Assembly (NCBI GenBank): GCA_030620005.1
Contig: JAUXAJ010000256.1
Location: 1 to 7,408 of the forward strand
Direction of reading: 5' to 3'
DNA length: 7,408 bases
Source of the DNA: Promethearchaeota archaeon
GTDB lineage: Archaea > Asgardarchaeota > Lokiarchaeia > Sigynarchaeales > SOKP01
Below, piece after piece: positions 5,237-7,408 of the stretch (its first letter is position 1; every line of letters starts with the position of its first letter). The translations under genes were made by a program, and so were the position numbers. The notes under the pieces were generated by a model, which was not told the origin of the DNA, did no database searches, and was given only the letters and a program-made list of their open reading frames with translations.

Positions 5237-6541
5237 ATGGGAAAAAAAGTCGATTGGTCAAAATATTTCAATTTTGACGAGAAAAAAATTAAACAAATAC
5301 AAGCGTCCTTTAAAGCTAAGAAGATTTTTGGAATGGGGTTAATGCCTGTAAGAGGGCCCGAAGGTTTCAGGAAATTAGACTACGAATTTGCTGAAAAAGA
5401 ATTAAATGTCAAGAAAATCATGGAAAAACTCGAAGAATGCCATTTCAATATATTAGGATTCGTGTGTAAAGATACTGATGGAGCGTGTGTTTGGGACACA
5501 AAAGTAGGCTGGAACCCTACTAATAGAGATATTTTAGGTGAATTTTGTGACGAAGGAAAGGATAGAAACATCAATATAATGGTATCGTTTACAAGCATGA
5601 ATGATGCCTATCAAGGATATTTGCATCCAGACAGGGTCAGCGTTCACGGGAAAGATGGAAAAACTTTCGGGAAGGAGTACAAAAAGGGCGACATTTCTAC
5701 GCACGACGAGGGTGAAATGAGAATAGATTTGCCTGATGGGGTTTCGTTGGAGGATTATCAGAAAAAAGTTCCTTTCTTAACGAATAGAGTAGACGAGAAA
5801 GCTGGTAAGGCTCGAAGTGCGCGAGGTAAGGGATGCATTCCAACGACTAGTTTCATGTGTCCAAATTCCAAGCACATCGATTATTTGTTAGAACTTGCGA
5901 AAGAAATTGTAAAGAACTATCCCGTCGTAGGTTTTTTTGCCGATTACATCAGGTATGACGGAGCATTTACAGATTTATGTACTTGCAATCTTTGCATAGA
6001 GAAATTTAAGGCACAATACGGAGAAAAAGCCAAGATAATAAAGAGTAAAAGCTGGTTTGATTTTAAAGCTGATACTATAGTTGATTACGCACAAAGATTG
6101 CAAGACACAGTAAAATCTATTAATAAAGAATGTATAACTGGCTGGTTTCAATTACCAGGCCCCAGAAAAATGCTCTCCCGAAAGCGTTTAGGACAAGATT
6201 GGACTAGATTATCTTCCGTATTAGATGTCACGTCACCAATGGAATATCCCTATTTAATGGGTTCAAGAGACGACGGATGGTATTGGGGAAAACTAGCCGA
6301 TATATTTTATTGGTATTTCATCAGGAACATGAAAAAAAGAGCGCATGAGATAAAAAATCCCGCATTAACCGTGACTAACTCTGTAGAATGCAATGAAAGA
6401 GAAATGCTCAAGCAGATAAGAGGATTTGACTTCGGTTTAGGTATAGCAGTATTTAAATATTATGGAACCACTGAAACTCAGTGGAAGGCTTTAAAAGAAT
6501 ACGCAGAAAACGAGCTTGGTTTAGAAAACTTAGTATTATAG
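5237..6541 (+). CDS. Glycoside-hydrolase-like TIM-barrel protein (GHL10/GHL6-like), cytoplasmic
   Basis: The 434-residue protein resembles the loosely defined glycoside-hydrolase-like TIM-barrel families (GHL6, GHL10/DUF187). Residues 66-95 carry an early strand pattern, EECHFNILGFVCKDTDGACV, like the N-terminal 'KDxDG' segment of such proteins. A later strand ends in VVGFFADYIRYDG (230-242); D236 in D-Y-I-R is the best candidate catalytic or substrate-binding acid. It is followed by C248-x-C250-x-x-C253 and KF, matching the CxCxxC-xxxF element seen after this strand in relatives. A strand at 328-339 (VLDVTSPMEYPY) offers E336 as a second acid. Roles of D236 and E336 are inferred, not established. 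There is no signal peptide, so it acts in the cytoplasm, fitting cleavage of a glycoside imported by the upstream GPH symporter. Substrate is unknown. ATG 5237 is set by the short leader and GTGAT site; a seven-T run follows the stop. Confidence 0.7.
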   Translation: MGKKVDWSKYFNFDEKKIKQIQASFKAKKIFGMGLMPVRGPEGFRKLDYEFAEKELNVKKIMEKLEECHFNILGFVCKDTDGACVWDTKVGWNPTNRDILGEFCDEGKDRNINIMVSFTSMNDAYQGYLHPDRVSVHGKDGKTFGKEYKKGDISTHDEGEMRIDLPDGVSLEDYQKKVPFLTNRVDEKAGKARSARGKGCIPTTSFMCPNSKHIDYLLELAKEIVKNYPVVGFFADYIRYDGAFTDLCTCNLCIEKFKAQYGEKAKIIKSKSWFDFKADTIVDYAQRLQDTVKSINKECITGWFQLPGPRKMLSRKRLGQDWTRLSSVLDVTSPMEYPYLMGSRDDGWYWGKLADIFYWYFIRNMKKRAHEIKNPALTVTNSVECNEREMLKQIRGFDFGLGIAVFKYYGTTETQWKALKEYAENELGLENLVL

Positions 6542-6552
6542 TAATTACTTTA

Positions 6553-6559
6553 TTTTTTT
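6553..6559 (+). terminator. Short T-run after the glycoside-hydrolase-like gene
   Basis: Seven Ts begin 11 bases after the stop codon. Termination may be incomplete, because the next small frame has a strong ribosome-binding site but no well-placed TATA box and would need read-through. Confidence 0.35.
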
Positions 6560-6604
6560 GCTCATTTTTGACTTCATTTAAAACATGAGTGAAGGAGGAC
6601 ACAA

Positions 6605-6709
6605 ATGAAATATTTAGATTATGGAAATACCACCTGGGAAAAATTCCTTAATGAGTCTTTATATATTAATGTAATCATTTTTTTATTTTTGTATGCTGAA
6701 AAATCATAA
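6605..6709 (+). CDS. 34-residue ORF with perfect Shine-Dalgarno site; peptide or truncated gene start
   Basis: AAGGAGGA at 6592-6599 is the best ribosome-binding site in the window and stands 5 bases before ATG 6605, so translation here is likely if the region is transcribed. The product begins with a polar segment, MKYLDYGNTTWEKFLNESLY, then has a hydrophobic run NVIIFLFLY and ends AEKS. It could be a single-pass mini membrane protein, or the N-terminus of a larger gene (about 20 natural residues) whose body was lost, with the hydrophobic part being translated AT-rich DNA. It lies 63 bases after the glycoside-hydrolase-like gene and would be co-transcribed with it. I do not recognise a family. 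Confidence 0.45.
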   Translation: MKYLDYGNTTWEKFLNESLYINVIIFLFLYAEKS

Positions 6710-6767
6710 ATATTTTATTATAAAACATTGTAAGTTAATTCATGTAATGCATTTTATGAGGTAAAAA

Positions 6768-6887
6768 TTGAAAATAAGTGATAATATGGGATTAGAGGAT
6801 TTAACAGCGACAGAGGTTCTTAGGAGTAGTTTTACCTTAATTTTTGTTTTAATTTCTTTAATAATTGGAATTAAGATTTTATCTTAA
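6768..6887 (+). CDS. 39-residue ORF, TTG start; single-pass peptide or truncated membrane-protein gene
   Basis: GAGGT at 6758-6762 stands 5 bases before TTG 6768, supporting that start; an in-frame ATG at 6786 is an alternative giving 33 residues. The product runs through GLEDLTATEVLRSSFTLIF and ends after one membrane segment, LIFVLISLIIGIKILS. This resembles the first helix of a multi-helix membrane protein rather than a complete protein. The frame stops at TAA 6885-6887, exactly where a duplicated TTAAC-rich sequence begins, so a deletion or slippage there may have removed the rest. A genuine small membrane peptide remains possible. The family assignment is impression only. Confidence 0.4.
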   Translation: MKISDNMGLEDLTATEVLRSSFTLIFVLISLIIGIKILS

Positions 6888-6936
6888 CTTAATTTTATTT
6901 AAATATTTAACTTAACTTAACTTAATTTTATTTAAA
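6884..6936 (+). repeat. Duplicated 20-base TTAAC-rich sequence before the MBL gene
   Basis: TTAACTTAATTTTATTTAAA occurs identically at 6884-6903 and 6917-6936, 33 bases apart. Between and within them the five-base unit CTTAA is repeated in tandem. The second copy contains a TATA-like TTTTATTTAAA (6926-6936) about 25 bases before ATG 6953, which would make the MBL transcript nearly leaderless, and there is no Shine-Dalgarno site. The first copy overlaps the stop codon of the preceding short ORF. It reads as a short duplication of promoter DNA, possibly by slippage. Confidence 0.5.
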
Positions 6937-6952
6937 AATTTTAAAAACTAAA

Positions 6953-7408
6953 ATGAATGATAAAAAAATAGAAGAAGTTAAAGGTAGGCAAATTCTACAA
7001 GTTCAGGATGTTTTTTTCAATAATCCCTTAAAGGACGTATACACCGCCGCCCTTCCCATTGCTGGATGCGCTTGGGTGGATACCAACGATGGAATTGTGT
7101 TAATTGATACTTTAATTAGAGAGAATGTCGCTAAAAAGGTATATAGAAAAATTAAAGGAAAAATTAAATATATTATTTATACACATGGGCACGGAGATCA
7201 CGTGGGTGGGGCTGCGGCTTTCTTGGCTGACAATCCCGAAATTATTGCGAATAAATATTTATCAGACCGATTAGATAAATTTAAAATGTTGGCGGCTCAT
7301 CGTGCTCATATTAGAGCGGTGCAATTCAATTTCCCAGATATTAAACATCGCACAAATTATATTTATCCAACTAAAACATTTTTAGGTGAAATGACCATTT
7401 CTCTTGGT
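6953..7408 (+). CDS. MBL-fold metallo-hydrolase, alkyl-sulfatase-like, N-terminal part
   Basis: The frame from ATG 6953 runs 152 codons to the window edge without a stop. It is a metallo-beta-lactamase-fold hydrolase. The metal-binding signature T77-H78-G-H80-G-D82-H83-VGG is intact, preceded by the GIVLIDT strand (47-53) whose D52 is typical. The following part, ANKYLSDRLDKFKMLAAHRA (99-118) then HIRAVQFNF, resembles the helix after the HxHxDH motif in alkyl/aryl-sulfatase-type MBL enzymes more than glyoxalase II or RNase Z. The usual enzymes of that type are over 400 residues with a C-terminal SCP2-like domain; that part lies outside the window. No signal peptide is seen, so it is likely cytoplasmic. 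Likely reaction: hydrolysis of an ester such as a sulfate ester, using two metal ions, but the substrate is not determined. No other start fits the frame near the TATA-like box. Confidence 0.8.
   Translation, partial: MNDKKIEEVKGRQILQVQDVFFNNPLKDVYTAALPIAGCAWVDTNDGIVLIDTLIRENVAKKVYRKIKGKIKYIIYTHGHGDHVGGAAAFLADNPEIIANKYLSDRLDKFKMLAAHRAHIRAVQFNFPDIKHRTNYIYPTKTFLGEMTISLG

Noticed and set aside
5380..5598. Minus-strand frame of 72 codons inside the hydrolase-like gene
   Set aside because: It is a shadow frame with no promoter or ribosome-binding site.
1..7408. tRNA, rRNA or CRISPR array
   Set aside because: I saw no cloverleaf with a T-arm GTTCRA-type signature, no rRNA-like conserved stretch, and no regularly spaced repeats with unique spacers; the direct repeats present are short promoter-proximal sets.

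Overview
The window is AT-rich DNA that reads best as an archaeal chromosome fragment. Genes are preceded by archaeal TATA-like boxes roughly 25 bases before plausible transcription starts, transcription appears to end at bare T-runs, and a few genes carry strong Shine-Dalgarno sites. The low GC content, the SCP2 and MBL-fold protein types and the short membrane-protein starts suggest an Asgard (Lokiarchaeia-like) genome. That placement is inference; no rRNA or other marker gene is present.

Layout. Positions 1-103 (minus) hold the start of a ribbon-helix-helix DNA-binding protein cut by the window edge. Positions 104-1187 are gene-poor and look like decayed mobile DNA: a coding-like GTG fragment (233-391), a 20-residue stretch resembling the tail of an IS200/IS605 TnpB (522-584), and an overlapping GC-richer segment (525-769) whose bases pair into several adjoining helices. 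A possible small membrane protein follows (792-1028). Next come an SCP2 (sterol carrier/lipid-binding) protein (1188-1643) and a 12-helix MFS transporter (1703-2968). A GPH-family sugar:cation symporter (3335-4738) and a cytoplasmic glycoside-hydrolase-like TIM-barrel protein (5237-6541) form the second block. Two very short ORFs with good ribosome-binding sites (6605-6709, 6768-6887) follow. The window ends inside an MBL-fold hydrolase of the alkyl-sulfatase-like type (6953-7408, partial).

How they may work together. The GPH symporter and the signal-less glycoside-hydrolase-like protein make a plausible import-then-cleave pair for an oligosaccharide or glycoside. Each has its own long upstream region with a distinct set of repeated sequences around the TATA box or start site, so they are probably regulated separately. 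SCP2 domains are found at the C-terminus of MBL-fold alkyl sulfatases, so a free-standing SCP2 protein in the same 6 kb as an MBL enzyme of that type may be related, although they are not in one operon.

The strongest leads for follow-up are the structured RNA candidate at 525-769, the in-phase 24-bp direct repeats bracketing the TATA box of the glycoside-hydrolase gene, and the palindrome set at the SCP2 promoter.
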